NCBI GenBank assembly: GCA_004557905.1
Contig: SFFH01000037.1
Coordinates: 57,547-121,546 of the forward strand
From: Clostridiales bacterium
GTDB lineage: Bacteria > Bacillota > Clostridia > Christensenellales > Aristaeellaceae
DNA length: 64,000 nucleotides
Direction: 5' to 3'
Shown: piece by piece, positions 55,746 through 64,000 of the stretch
Layout: each line of letters begins with the position of its first letter
How positions within the stretch are numbered: the first letter of the stretch is position 1
Notes under the pieces: generated by a model
What the model saw: only the letters and a program-made list of their open reading frames with translations
What the model was told of the DNA's origin: nothing
Databases searched by the model: none
Made by a program: the position numbers and the translations under genes

Positions 55746-56833
55746 GCATTCTGCATATCTGCTGCAATCTGGCGGGCAGCACGGTGTTCCCACAGATGTT
55801 TGAGGCGCTTCGGGACGAGGGGCTTTCGCAAATCGTCTTCGTGCCGGAAAAGCGTGCGGGCGACGTGGGCAAAAACGTGCCGCAGGGCGTGCCCACGCAT
55901 GTGAGCCTGACGGTTCGCCCCAGCGACGCGCTGCTGTTCTTCCGCAAGGCGCAGCGCACCATCCCGGAGATTGAAAAGCAGGTGGATCTGAAAAGCGTGT
56001 CGCTGATTCACGCGCACACGCTCTTCACCGACGGCTGGATCGCGCACGATCTGGGCCAGAAGCACGGCATCCCCTACGTCGTCACGCTGCGCTACAGCGA
56101 CATCGAGACGATCTGGACATATGAGCCGCACCTGCGCGGCAGAGCGCGCAAGATCCTGCGGGACGCCAGGCGCATCGTGTTCCTCTCCGAGGCGGCGCGC
56201 GGGAAGGTGCTCACCCGCTGGCTCAGCAAAAAGGACAGGGAACTGATCGAGCCGAAGACGGCGGTGATTCCCAACGGCATCCGGCCCGAGTGGCTGACCG
56301 GCGCGGCGCGCGAGAACCCGCAGGAGCCGCTGCGCGTGGGCTTTGCCGGAAAAATGAACAAGCGCAAGCGCCCGCTGGACGCGCTCTGTGCCGTGCACCG
56401 GGCGGCGGAAAACGGCACGCCCTGCGTGCTGCGCGCGGTGGGCGAGGGCAAGCTGATGAACGATCTGGTCGCGGGGCTGCACGAGGGCGACAAGTATCTG
56501 GGCGTGGCCCGGGGCATGGACGCGATGAAGCGGTTCTACGCGGATGTGGACGTGCTGCTCGTGCCCTCGAGCGCGGAGACATTCGGCATGGTCTATCTGG
56601 AGGCGATGAGCCAGGGCGTGCCGGTGCTCTACACGCGCGGCCAGGGCTTTGACGGGCAGTTCCCCGAGGGCGAGGTCGGTTACAGCGTGGCCTGCGGCGA
56701 CGTATCGCAGCAGGCGCAGGCGCTTGCGGACCTCAGGGAGGACTATGCCGCGCGTTCCGCGCGCTGCATCCAGCACGCGAAGGACTACGCCTGGCCGCTG
56801 ATCGCAAAGAAGTGGCTGGAAATCTATCAATAA
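55742..56833 (+). CDS. GT4-family glycosyltransferase
   Basis: A 363-residue GT-B enzyme. The N-terminal acceptor domain includes SLIHAHTLFTDGWIAHDLG (a histidine-rich DxH-like turn) and YVVTLRYSDIETIW. The C-terminal donor domain starts near residue 195 (PLRVGFAGKMNKRKRPLDAL) and has PSSAETFGMVYLEAMSQGVP, where the E-x7-E motif binds the nucleotide sugar. No membrane helix is visible. The gene starts inside the stop of the GT2 gene, so the two are translationally coupled. A composite repeat follows the stop and separates it from the next transferase. Confidence 0.88.
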   Translation: MSILHICCNLAGSTVFPQMFEALRDEGLSQIVFVPEKRAGDVGKNVPQGVPTHVSLTVRPSDALLFFRKAQRTIPEIEKQVDLKSVSLIHAHTLFTDGWIAHDLGQKHGIPYVVTLRYSDIETIWTYEPHLRGRARKILRDARRIVFLSEAARGKVLTRWLSKKDRELIEPKTAVIPNGIRPEWLTGAARENPQEPLRVGFAGKMNKRKRPLDALCAVHRAAENGTPCVLRAVGEGKLMNDLVAGLHEGDKYLGVARGMDAMKRFYADVDVLLVPSSAETFGMVYLEAMSQGVPVLYTRGQGFDGQFPEGEVGYSVACGDVSQQAQALADLREDYAARSARCIQHAKDYAWPLIAKKWLEIYQ

Positions 56834-56847
56834 AAATGCTTTTTAGC

Positions 56848-56979
56848 GCGCGAAGCGAAGAAGGGGTCTGGGGATGAAATCCCCAGGCAGGGTTTGGGGC
56901 CTGCGGCCCCAACGTACCCCATCCTAATAGGGAAAATGTAGTCTCAGAGCAGGATGCGGAAGCATCCTACGATTGAGAC
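56848..56979 (+). repeat. Composite hairpin repeat, copy A8+B4
   Basis: Element A (56848-56914) has GCGCGAAGCG, stem CTGGGGAT/ATCCCCAG and stem TTGGGGCC/GGCCCCAA. Element B (56941-56979) follows after 26 bases, with outer stem GTCTCA/TGAGAC and inner stem AGGATGC/GCATCCT around GGAA. It lies between two GT4 genes of the cluster. Confidence 0.8.
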
Positions 56980-57034
56980 GGGTTTGATCTGCAAAGAGTT
57001 TCATCAAGTAAGCGTATAAAAGGAGGTTCGCCGG

Positions 57035-58243
57035 ATGGAGAAGAGGCTTCGCATCCTGATGATGATTCACCGTCAGGCGGACAACTCGCCGTACTGCTTC
57101 TATGTGCACGAGCAGGCGAAGGCGCTGACGGCTCGGGGCCACGAGGTCGTGGTCATCTCCGCAGTGGGCGTGACCCCGATGATGAAGCGGCTCCGCCCGG
57201 GACAGGCCGAGGTGGCGGCGCGCACGCCGAAGGAGGCCGTTGTCGACGGCGTGCGGGTGTTCTACCCGCGGTACCTGACGCTGGGCAATGCGGGCGAACG
57301 GCTGCTGGGCGGAAGACTGCTGGCGGCCAGCGCGCTGCCGGTGGCCAAAGCGCTGCACAGGGAGAAGCCGTTTGACCTCGTGCACGCACACATGCTGCCC
57401 AGGGATGGGCATGCGGGCCTGATCGTGGCGCGGGCGCTGGGCATTCCCTTCGCGCTGACGGTGCACGGCACGGATATCTTCCATTACTTCATTCCCGGCC
57501 AGACGCCCTGGCCGCGCAACGTGCGCATCGCCCGGGAGGCGGACGCGCTCATGGCGGTTTCGACCCTGCTGATGAGCCGCGTCGCGCCGTACCGCGGCGG
57601 GGAGAAGCTCTCCCGCGTCGTGCCCAACGGCGTGGACCTGTCGCTGGTGCCGCAGAAGACGGACAACATGCCGCGCGCGGTGATTTCCGTGGGCACGCTC
57701 AAGGCGCGCAAGTGCATGGACAGGACGCTGGAGGCGTTCGCGCGTCTGGCGGGCGAATACCCGGACGCAACGTTGACCATCGTGGGCATCGGCGAGATGG
57801 AGGCGCAGCTGCGCGCGAGAATCGCCGAGCTGGGGCTTGAAGACCGCGTGACGCTGACGGGCGGCCTGCCGCACGCGGAGGTGCTCGCGCGGATGGCGAA
57901 AAGCGACCTGTTCGTGCTGCCCAGCTGGGGCGAGGGCTATGGCATCGTCTACATCGAGGCGATGGCCGCGGGCTGCATCGCCGTGGGCGCCCAGGGCGAG
58001 GGCATTGAGGACACCATCACGGACGGGGAAAACGGCTTTCTCGTGCCCGCGGGCGATATCGATGCGACCGAACGCGTGATGCGCGCCGTGTTTGAAAACC
58101 GAGAGCGGTATGCCGCGCTGCGGGAAAAAGGACGGCGGGATGCGCGGGCCCTCACCTGGGCGCGCAACGCGCAGACCGTCGAGGAGATTTACTTTGAACT
58201 GCTGAATTCCGGAGGAAACAACCATGCGCAAACAAGGCATTGA
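57035..58243 (+). CDS. GT4-family glycosyltransferase
   Basis: A 402-residue retaining transferase of GT-B fold. It starts RLRILMMIHRQADNSPYCFY with the N-terminal nucleotide-like fold and has AKALTARGHEVVVIS and DLVHAHMLPRDGHAG. The donor domain contains VISVGTLKARKCMDRTLEAF, VTLTGGLPHAEVLARMAKSD and PSWGEGYGIVYIEAMAAGCI with the E-x7-E motif. It resembles WcaL/RfaB/TagE-like enzymes but the donor is not readable. AAAGGAGG precedes the ATG. Its end overlaps the O-antigen-ligase-like gene by 20 bases. Confidence 0.9.
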   Translation: MEKRLRILMMIHRQADNSPYCFYVHEQAKALTARGHEVVVISAVGVTPMMKRLRPGQAEVAARTPKEAVVDGVRVFYPRYLTLGNAGERLLGGRLLAASALPVAKALHREKPFDLVHAHMLPRDGHAGLIVARALGIPFALTVHGTDIFHYFIPGQTPWPRNVRIAREADALMAVSTLLMSRVAPYRGGEKLSRVVPNGVDLSLVPQKTDNMPRAVISVGTLKARKCMDRTLEAFARLAGEYPDATLTIVGIGEMEAQLRARIAELGLEDRVTLTGGLPHAEVLARMAKSDLFVLPSWGEGYGIVYIEAMAAGCIAVGAQGEGIEDTITDGENGFLVPAGDIDATERVMRAVFENRERYAALREKGRRDARALTWARNAQTVEEIYFELLNSGGNNHAQTRH

Positions 58244-59567
58244 CGGCACGGGGATGCTCAACCTGTACGACCGGGTGACGGGCATCTTCAACGAGATCTT
58301 TGACAGCCGGCTGCTCACCGCGTCGCTCTTCGCGCTGATTGGCTACTGCGTGCTCTTCACGCAGCGCAAGTTCCCGATGCGCTGGATGATCTTCGTGCTC
58401 TTCGGCATGATCCTGCTCTCGTTTGTGACGCTGACGGCGCGCAGCGGCGTGAAGGCGCGGGTGCATTTTCACAAGGGCATGGTGATCCTGTGGTTTGCGC
58501 TGCACGGCATGATGGTGATCTCCGGCCTGTTCTATCAGGACTGGCTCTCCGAGAGCGTGCCGCTGCTGATCTGCTATCCGGTGGTGTTCTCGGTGCTCGC
58601 CTCGCGCGAGGATGAGAGCACCTTCCGCTCGATCCTGCGCGGCTGTGTGTTCGCGGTGCTGCCGTTCCTCGTCTGGTCGTATCTGGCCGTGCCGGTGACG
58701 CTTGGCTATCCGGGCTACAAGGGCGTGTTCTATGACGCGAACTGCCTGTCCATGTGCTGCATCGTGATGGCGACGGCAGCGATGCTGCTGGCGTATGCCA
58801 GCTTCAAGGAGAACAGGAAAAAGGCTGCGGCGGCCTACGGCGCGTGCGCGCTGCTGGCCGCTGTGACACTGGCGCTGACGCTGTCGCGCTCCGGCCTGCT
58901 GGCGCTGGGCGGCGTGGTCGTGATCCTGACGGCGGCGATCATCGCGGGCACGGCGAAGCATCCGGGCCGGCTGCTGGCCCTGCTGGCGGCATTTGTGCTG
59001 GTGCTGGGCGCGGCGGGCGCGTACATCACGATGGACAAGATTCAGGAGGCCTACGAGGAGGACTACGCGCTGGCGGTGTACAACCACGAGACCTACGGCA
59101 ATCCGATCACCGTGCCGAAGCCCGAGGAGCGCACCCTCTCCATGGACGACCTGACCAGCGACCGCTGGGGCATCTGGATGACGATCCTCCACAACCTGAC
59201 GCTCAACGGCCATGAGTCGAGCGTCGTGAAGGAATGGGTGGCCGGGGACGGCGCAGGCGACCGCCACTTCAACGCGCACAACGCGTTTCTCGGCGTGACG
59301 TACAACAACGGCGTGATCGCCGGTGTGCTGCTTCTGTGCTACACCGTGCTGGCCCTCATCCGCGCGGTGCAGTACTACTGGATGCACCGCCGGGAGAGCG
59401 CCTACGCGGCCACGCCGCTGGCGTTCTGCGCGGTGTTCATCCTGGTGGGCCTGTTCGAGTCCGTGTATGCGCCGTTCTCCGTGATCGGCTGCACCTATCT
59501 GCTGGTGCAGGCGCCGCTGTGGCGCGCGGACCTCTCCCGCCGCACGGCCGACGCGATTGAGGGCTGA
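58224..59567 (+). CDS. O-antigen ligase / Wzy-type polysaccharide polymerase
   Basis: The 447-residue protein has about ten membrane helices. The signature of the O-antigen ligase/polymerase superfamily (PF04932-like) is visible: ALTLSRSGLLALGGVVVILT, a large extracellular loop (about residues 270-350, with the conserved HNAFLGVTYNNGVIAG), then two or three helices. The loop contains the Arg and His residues that these enzymes need. In a Gram-positive context it would polymerise repeat units or ligate glycan to a surface acceptor. GGAGG lies before the ATG inside the upstream gene. Confidence 0.82.
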   Translation: MRKQGIDGTGMLNLYDRVTGIFNEIFDSRLLTASLFALIGYCVLFTQRKFPMRWMIFVLFGMILLSFVTLTARSGVKARVHFHKGMVILWFALHGMMVISGLFYQDWLSESVPLLICYPVVFSVLASREDESTFRSILRGCVFAVLPFLVWSYLAVPVTLGYPGYKGVFYDANCLSMCCIVMATAAMLLAYASFKENRKKAAAAYGACALLAAVTLALTLSRSGLLALGGVVVILTAAIIAGTAKHPGRLLALLAAFVLVLGAAGAYITMDKIQEAYEEDYALAVYNHETYGNPITVPKPEERTLSMDDLTSDRWGIWMTILHNLTLNGHESSVVKEWVAGDGAGDRHFNAHNAFLGVTYNNGVIAGVLLLCYTVLALIRAVQYYWMHRRESAYAATPLAFCAVFILVGLFESVYAPFSVIGCTYLLVQAPLWRADLSRRTADAIEG

Positions 59568-59570
59568 GCC

Positions 59571-60593
59571 ATGCAGCCCAAGGTATCGGTCATCATCCCG
59601 GTGTACAACTGCGAGCCGTTTCTGAAAACGTGCATCGACAGCCTGCGCGCGCAGACGCTTGAGGAGATCGAGCTGATCTTCGTGTGCGACGCCAGCCCGG
59701 ACAATTCCCTTTCCATCCTGCGCGATGTGGAGCGGGCGGACAGCCGCATCCGCGTGATCGCCTTTGAGCAGAACCGAGGCGTGTCCGCGGCGCGCAACGC
59801 GGGCATAGAGCTGGCCTCGGGCGAGTTCATCGGCTTCTGCGACGGCGACGACTGGGTGGAGCCGCAGATGTTTGAGCGGCTGCATCGCATGGCGCTTGAG
59901 CACAACGCGGACGTGTCGTTCTGCCGGGTGTACAAGGATTACGAACACAAAACAGAAAACGTGCCGCTGGGCTTTGACACCGGCGCGCGGTTTGACCGGG
60001 AGGAAATCCGCAGCGCGCTCATCCCGGCGATGCTCTCCAAGGAGACGGACAGCGATGCGCTGCCGCTCTCCGGCTATACGCCGCGCAACCTGTTCCGCAG
60101 CGGGCTGATCAAAAGGCACCGCTTCCGCGAGGACATCCGTTACGCCGAGGACCTGCTGCTGATCATCGAGTGCATGCTGGACGCGGACGCGGCGGTGGCG
60201 GTGGACGAGGCGTACTATCACTACCGCTTCCACGGCTCAAGCGTGACCAAGCGCTACAGCCCCTATGTGCCCCAGAGCTACGACCTGTCCAACGACGCGA
60301 TTGCCGCGCTGCTGGCGGACTATCCCGAGTGCGCGCGCCGCATGACGATCCGCCGGCGCAAGATGGCGGTCACCTCCGTGCGCAACCTGTGCTATCCCGG
60401 CACGCCGTTTGGCTTTTTTGAGCGCGTGCGCAAAGCGCGCGCGTACATGAACCGCGCGGACGTGCGCGCGTGGTTTGAGGACGTCAGGCCCCTGCGCTTT
60501 GCGCCGAAGCTGGCGGTGCGCCTGTTTCTGATGAAGCACAGGATGGCGTTTTCGATGTGCTTTCTGTTTACCTACATATTTGACCGGGTGTGA
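59571..60593 (+). CDS. GT2-family glycosyltransferase
   Basis: The 340-residue GT-A enzyme starts QPKVSVIIPVYNCEPFLKTC, with LIFVCDASPDNSLSILRD and the DxD motif in FIGFCDGDDWVEPQMFERLH. The region RSGLIKRHRFREDIRYAEDLLL contains the ED motif of the acceptor/catalytic base area typical of WbbL/EpsH-type enzymes. The C-terminal 70 residues are basic and helical. It starts 3 bases after the polymerase stop, so it belongs to the same operon. Sugar and linkage are unknown. Confidence 0.88.
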   Translation: MQPKVSVIIPVYNCEPFLKTCIDSLRAQTLEEIELIFVCDASPDNSLSILRDVERADSRIRVIAFEQNRGVSAARNAGIELASGEFIGFCDGDDWVEPQMFERLHRMALEHNADVSFCRVYKDYEHKTENVPLGFDTGARFDREEIRSALIPAMLSKETDSDALPLSGYTPRNLFRSGLIKRHRFREDIRYAEDLLLIIECMLDADAAVAVDEAYYHYRFHGSSVTKRYSPYVPQSYDLSNDAIAALLADYPECARRMTIRRRKMAVTSVRNLCYPGTPFGFFERVRKARAYMNRADVRAWFEDVRPLRFAPKLAVRLFLMKHRMAFSMCFLFTYIFDRV

Positions 60594-60601
60594 GGGTACG
60601 A

Positions 60602-61246
60602 ATGAACAACATGGATATCGCTGCGGTGCTGGCAAAGAGAAGGCCGCAGCTCGCGCTCAAGCGGCTGATGGACGTGGTGATCTCCGGCTGCGCGCTGCTG
60701 GTGCTCTGGCCGCTGCTGCTGCTGATCGCGCTGGCGATTAAGATCGACGATCCCGGCCCGGTGTTTTACCGCCAGGTGCGCGTGGGCAGAAATGGGAAGG
60801 AATTCCGCATCTTCAAGTTCCGCACGATGGTGGTCGATGCGGACAAGAAGGGCCTGCAGATCACCGTGGGCCGCGACAGCCGCATCACACGCGTGGGCGC
60901 GTTCCTTCGCAAGACCAAGCTCGACGAGCTGGCGCAGCTGCTCAACGTGCTTGTGGGCGAGATGAGCTTCGTCGGCCCCCGGCCCGAGGTGCCCAAATAT
61001 GTCGATCTGTATACGCCCTACCAGCGCCAGGTGCTGCTGGTGCGCCCGGGCATTACGGACTATGCGTCCATCGCCTACCGGAACGAAAACGACCTGCTCG
61101 AGGGCGCGCAGGACCCGGAGCGCATGTACATCGACGAGATCATGCCCGCCAAGATCGAGCTGAACATGAAATACCTGCACGAGATTTCGCCGCTGGCGGA
61201 CATTCGGCTGATTCTCTCGACGGTGGTGGCCGTCATCAAGGACTGA
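60602..61246 (+). CDS. Undecaprenyl-phosphate sugar-phosphate transferase (initiating enzyme)
   Basis: The 214-residue monotopic phosphoglycosyltransferase attaches the first sugar phosphate to undecaprenyl phosphate. It has the catalytic-core architecture without the extra N-terminal helices of WbaP. One reentrant hydrophobic helix (ISGCALLVLWPLLLLIALAI, residues about 25-47) is followed by DDPGPVFYRQVRVGRNGKEF, IFKFRTMVVDAD, LRKTKLDELAQLLNVLVGEM, where the Asp-Glu pair is catalytic, and MSFVGPRPEVPKYVD. It probably starts the glycan assembled by this cluster. GAGGGTACGA lies before ATG 60602; an upstream GTG is possible. Confidence 0.92.
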   Translation: MNNMDIAAVLAKRRPQLALKRLMDVVISGCALLVLWPLLLLIALAIKIDDPGPVFYRQVRVGRNGKEFRIFKFRTMVVDADKKGLQITVGRDSRITRVGAFLRKTKLDELAQLLNVLVGEMSFVGPRPEVPKYVDLYTPYQRQVLLVRPGITDYASIAYRNENDLLEGAQDPERMYIDEIMPAKIELNMKYLHEISPLADIRLILSTVVAVIKD

Positions 61247-61261
61247 TTGAGGAGGTTGGCT

Positions 61262-63085
61262 ATGCTCTCCAGGTACAGAGTATACCGATACGATCAGCTG
61301 GACGCGCCCGTCGTGACGGCGGGCACCGGTGCCGTGCTGATCGGCACGCAGAACGGACTGTTCCCCGATCTCGGCTTCAACGTCGAGGGCGAGATGGGCG
61401 GACTGTGGGCGGGTGAAAAGAAGGTCTGCGACGGCTTCTTCTTCGCCATCGACGACGTGCCGCTGACCTGCGCGGACGCCTGCGAGGTGAACCCGGCGGC
61501 GACCGCGTTTCACTACCGCCTGCAGGCGCAGCAGCTGCACATCGTGCGCTGCCAGTTCATCCCGGACGGCGCGAGCGGCTGCGTGATCGAGCTGACGGTG
61601 GAGAACCAAAGGCAGACGCCGCGCATGGTGGAGGTGTCCTTCACCGTGCGCACGGACATCCTGACCGTGGCCGCGGCGCGCGGCGAGGACGGCATGGAGC
61701 TGGGCCGCGACGTGGGCGAGTACGATGAGGTCACGCAGGCGTTCTACGCGCGTGACAGCCGCAACCCGTGGCATACCGTGTGGGGCGCGGACGAAAGCTG
61801 CCGCGTGCTGCAGGCGGATCTGCCGCAGAGCGTCTACGGCTTTGGCAACACGCGGGGCAAGGGCATCAACGGCCGCCTGTTCTACCGGCTGCGCGTGGGC
61901 GCGGGGGCGCAGGCGACGATGCGCCTGTTTGTGGCCGGCGGTGTTGCCTCCCGCTCGAAGGCGGAGGATGCGCTATCTGCGCTGCGCGCGCATGCGGGCG
62001 AGATGATCGCCGCGAAGGAAGCGCGCCTGATGGCGCGGATGGAGGAGAGCCGCGCAGCGCTGCCGGAGGCGGATCTTGAACGCGCCTGGAACTGGACGAA
62101 GATCTGCGGCGAATGGCTGACCCGCGATCTGCCGGGCGGCGGCGTGGGCCTGTGCACCGATCTGCCGGAGCACCCGTCGCTGTTTGGCGAGGGCTTTGCG
62201 CAGGCGATGGGCGCGCTGCTGCCGCTGGGCGGCGGCGAGCGCGTGCAGGAAATGCTGCGCACGCTGGTGCGCGTGAGCGCGGAGGCGCAGCTGCCGCCGG
62301 GCAGAATGGCCAGGCGCGTCTCCCGCAGCGGCCGTATCCGGCAGGTGGGCGGCGTGAAGGAGAGCGCACAGTTTGTGGCGCTGGTGCACCGGGTGCTCCT
62401 GTGGACGGGAGACGTGCAGTTCGCCCGGGACATGCTGCCCACGACCGGCCTGTGCGTGAGCTATCTGCGCCGTGCTACCCGGGGCTTTGAGGACGTGCGC
62501 GGTGACATCGCGCGCGAGACGCATCTGGCACTCGCGGGCCAGGCGTACATCCTGCGCCTGCTGGGCGAGGACGACACGGCGTGCCGCAGCGAGCTTGAAG
62601 GGCTCGCGCCGCAGACGCAGGAAACGCCGGAGGCAGGCGCTTCGCTGGATGCGTGGGCGGCCTGGCACGGCAGGCAGGGCCACGTCGAGCAGATGATCGG
62701 CTGCCTGTGCCGGATGGCGAAGGCGGGTGCGCCGGGCATGCCGGGCGCGATGAAGCCGGAGGGGGCGGGCGTGCTGCTGAGCGCGCGCAGCGCAGCGGGC
62801 TTCATCGGGCCGATGACACAGAGCCTGTTCGGCCTTGCGCCGGACGCGGCCGGCAGGACGATGGCCTTTGCGCCGCACACGCCGATCGGCTGGGACGGCT
62901 GGAGGCTGGAGAATGTGAAGATCGGCGGGGCGAGCGTGACGCTGACCAGCGAGCGCGTCTCCCCGAGCCAGGCGAAATATACGCTTGCTGTGAGCGAGCC
63001 GGGCTGGACCGTCGTAGTGCATGTAAACGGCGAAGAAAAGAGGATCGCCGTGGACGGCGCGGTTTCGCTGGTGATGGAGGACTGA
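61262..63085 (+). CDS. Six-hairpin glycosidase-like protein (GH15/GH63/debranching type), function uncertain
   Basis: The 607-residue cytosolic protein has a beta-rich N-terminal domain (residues about 1-250, with GTQNGLFPDLGFNVEGEMGG) and an alpha/alpha-barrel-like C-terminal half (ADLERAWNWTKICGEWLTRD, LCTDLPEHPSLFGEGFAQAM, MLPTTGLCVSYLRRATRGFE). This is the layout of amylo-alpha-1,6-glucosidases and trehalase-like enzymes. The usual acid/base motifs are not obvious, for example the GWD.A Asp region reads GFAQAM. It ends with a small all-beta domain (IGWDGWRLENVKIGGASVTL). There is no signal peptide. GAGGAGG precedes the ATG. Its place after the initiating transferase suggests glycan editing, which is inference. 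Confidence 0.6.
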   Translation: MLSRYRVYRYDQLDAPVVTAGTGAVLIGTQNGLFPDLGFNVEGEMGGLWAGEKKVCDGFFFAIDDVPLTCADACEVNPAATAFHYRLQAQQLHIVRCQFIPDGASGCVIELTVENQRQTPRMVEVSFTVRTDILTVAAARGEDGMELGRDVGEYDEVTQAFYARDSRNPWHTVWGADESCRVLQADLPQSVYGFGNTRGKGINGRLFYRLRVGAGAQATMRLFVAGGVASRSKAEDALSALRAHAGEMIAAKEARLMARMEESRAALPEADLERAWNWTKICGEWLTRDLPGGGVGLCTDLPEHPSLFGEGFAQAMGALLPLGGGERVQEMLRTLVRVSAEAQLPPGRMARRVSRSGRIRQVGGVKESAQFVALVHRVLLWTGDVQFARDMLPTTGLCVSYLRRATRGFEDVRGDIARETHLALAGQAYILRLLGEDDTACRSELEGLAPQTQETPEAGASLDAWAAWHGRQGHVEQMIGCLCRMAKAGAPGMPGAMKPEGAGVLLSARSAAGFIGPMTQSLFGLAPDAAGRTMAFAPHTPIGWDGWRLENVKIGGASVTLTSERVSPSQAKYTLAVSEPGWTVVVHVNGEEKRIAVDGAVSLVMED

Positions 63086-63097
63086 GAAAGGACAACC

Positions 63098-63856
63098 ATG
63101 AAGAGAATTCTGACGATGCTGCCGGCGCTCCTTCTGCTCCTGGGCAGTGCGGCGCTGGCGGAAACCGCCCCGGCGAAGATGACGGTGCCGCCGGAAAAAA
63201 TTGCGACCCAGGCGGACGGCGAGCTTGAGACGTACGACCTCACGTTCCCGGAGGACATGCCGCTGGAGGCGCGCAACTTTGTGCTGTTTGCGCGCGCGCA
63301 GTTTGAGAAGCATCCGTTTGAAAAGCTGCCCAAGGCGAATGAGTACACCCAGTGGTACTACCATGACAAGCGCGAGATCGGCTGGTGCTCCGTGTTCCAG
63401 ATCTACTGCGCGTACCACAGCGGCCTGCAGCTGCTCAAGTACAAGCAGGACGTGACGGTGGCGCCGGATGCGGTCATCTCCGCGATGGAGGGCCGCGTGG
63501 GCAACGTGTATTACGTCTTTGAGGCGCAGAACCGCTGGCTGCAGGCGGACGAGATGGAGGCCATCCCCAAGCCGGGCTATCTGGTGATCTACGGCGTGCG
63601 CGGCTCGACGCCGTACACGCATGTGGCCATCGTGGAGAGCGTGACGGCGCTGGGCGACGGGCTGTACGAGCTGACGACGATCGAGGGCAACGTGAACTCG
63701 ACGATCAAGCGCATGAATTACCGCTACGACGCGACGCCCAAGAAGAAATACTACAACATGTCCGTGATTCCGGAGGACGAGATCACGCGCGAGAACTGCC
63801 AGTATACCCTGCAGAAGGATAATTGGTATGTCAACGGATTCTGCGCGACGTGGTAA
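63098..63856 (+). CDS. Secreted CHAP-like cysteine amidase/peptidase
   Basis: The 252-residue protein has a signal peptide (residues 1-21, ending ALA before ETAPAK). The catalytic-type segments of a CHAP/NlpC-like papain fold can be seen in order: REIGWCSVFQIYCAYHSG (Cys), a PKPGYLVIYGVRGSTPYTHV strand with the catalytic His, and YELTTIEGNVNSTIKRMNYR, with Glu and Asn as third residue. These fit 'W-C-x...-F...H-V-G-I...-E-G-N' of amidases that cut peptidoglycan cross-bridges. It starts 12 bases after the previous stop, in the same operon, and probably works in wall remodelling next to surface glycan attachment. Confidence 0.72.
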   Translation: MKRILTMLPALLLLLGSAALAETAPAKMTVPPEKIATQADGELETYDLTFPEDMPLEARNFVLFARAQFEKHPFEKLPKANEYTQWYYHDKREIGWCSVFQIYCAYHSGLQLLKYKQDVTVAPDAVISAMEGRVGNVYYVFEAQNRWLQADEMEAIPKPGYLVIYGVRGSTPYTHVAIVESVTALGDGLYELTTIEGNVNSTIKRMNYRYDATPKKKYYNMSVIPEDEITRENCQYTLQKDNWYVNGFCATW

Positions 63857-63943
63857 AGCTGAAGATGAAGCACTTTAGGGAGGGAAAGTTCACTAAGAGG
63901 TTTTGAAGATGTCCATCTTCAGGGGAAGCGCGCTGCGCTGGGC

Positions 63944-63990
63944 CCAGAGGGATGAGGGGGGATTTCGATTTCCCCCCTACATCCCTCTGG
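63944..63990 (+). repeat. Long hairpin at the window end, possibly another repeat family
   Basis: CCAGAGGGATG (63944-63954) and CATCCCTCTGG (63980-63990) form an 11-base perfect stem; inside, GGGGGGATTT pairs with AATCCCCCC-type sequence around a CG loop. The preceding GAAGCGCGCTGCGCTGGG resembles the start of element A but is not identical. The rest lies beyond the window. Confidence 0.5.
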
Positions 63991-64000
63991 ACTCCCATAC

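Overview
The window reads as the chromosome of a high-GC, Gram-positive anaerobe of the class Clostridia (Bacillota). A Christensenellales-like gut lineage is my inference; no rRNA is present to test it. Supporting signs are the Firmicutes gene order rplS-rbgA-rnhB-yraN, many GTG/TTG starts with GGAGG-type ribosome binding sites, NfnAB, peptidase T, sigma-A type promoters, and a NiCo riboswitch. Genes are dense and mostly on the plus strand.

Layout. 0-4.6 kb: a partial YczE-like membrane protein, then a phosphonate/phosphite-type ABC importer (PhnD, PhnC, two PhnE). 4.8-8.6 kb: a 5'-nucleotidase-like phosphoesterase, an rRNA cytosine methyltransferase, and a cation efflux pump under a NiCo riboswitch. 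8.7-13.7 kb: a two-component system with a MacB/Bce-like ABC exporter whose permease is cut by an in-frame stop. 13.8-17.2 kb: degraded mobile DNA (coiled-coil gene, hsdR scrap, phage lysis cassette) next to tRNA-Leu. 17.4-19.2 kb: a KdpDE-like pair. 19.4-23.2 kb: NfnAB-type transhydrogenase and two membrane proteins. 23.3-32.2 kb: rpoB, rpoC, fucO. 32.3-35.8 kb (minus strand): a secreted protein, pepT, an AEC permease. 35.9-39.2 kb: dnaX overlapping a GH13 glucosidase. 39.4-41.8 kb: an amino-acid ABC importer. 41.9-46.3 kb: LysR regulator, secreted flavin reductase, secreted solute-binding-like protein. 46.4-49.2 kb: rplS, rbgA, rnhB, yraN. 49.2-63.9 kb: a cell-surface polysaccharide/glycosylation region containing a giant double GT-C transferase, GT2 and GT4 enzymes, an O-antigen ligase/polymerase, the initiating sugar-phosphate transferase, a glycosidase-like protein and a CHAP-like hydrolase.

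Two themes stand out. First, eight copies of an intergenic multi-hairpin repeat (element A), five followed at a fixed spacing by a second hairpin (element B), have stems that differ between copies yet stay self-complementary. Most sit just 3' of genes. This is the best candidate for something undescribed. Second, several conserved genes carry lesions: rpoB and rpoC each lack an internal segment with a frameshift, yraN lacks its central segment in frame, and the FtsX-type permease has one stop codon. Because rpoB and rpoC are essential, assembly error is the leading explanation there.

All functional calls come from reading motifs by eye. No database search was run.
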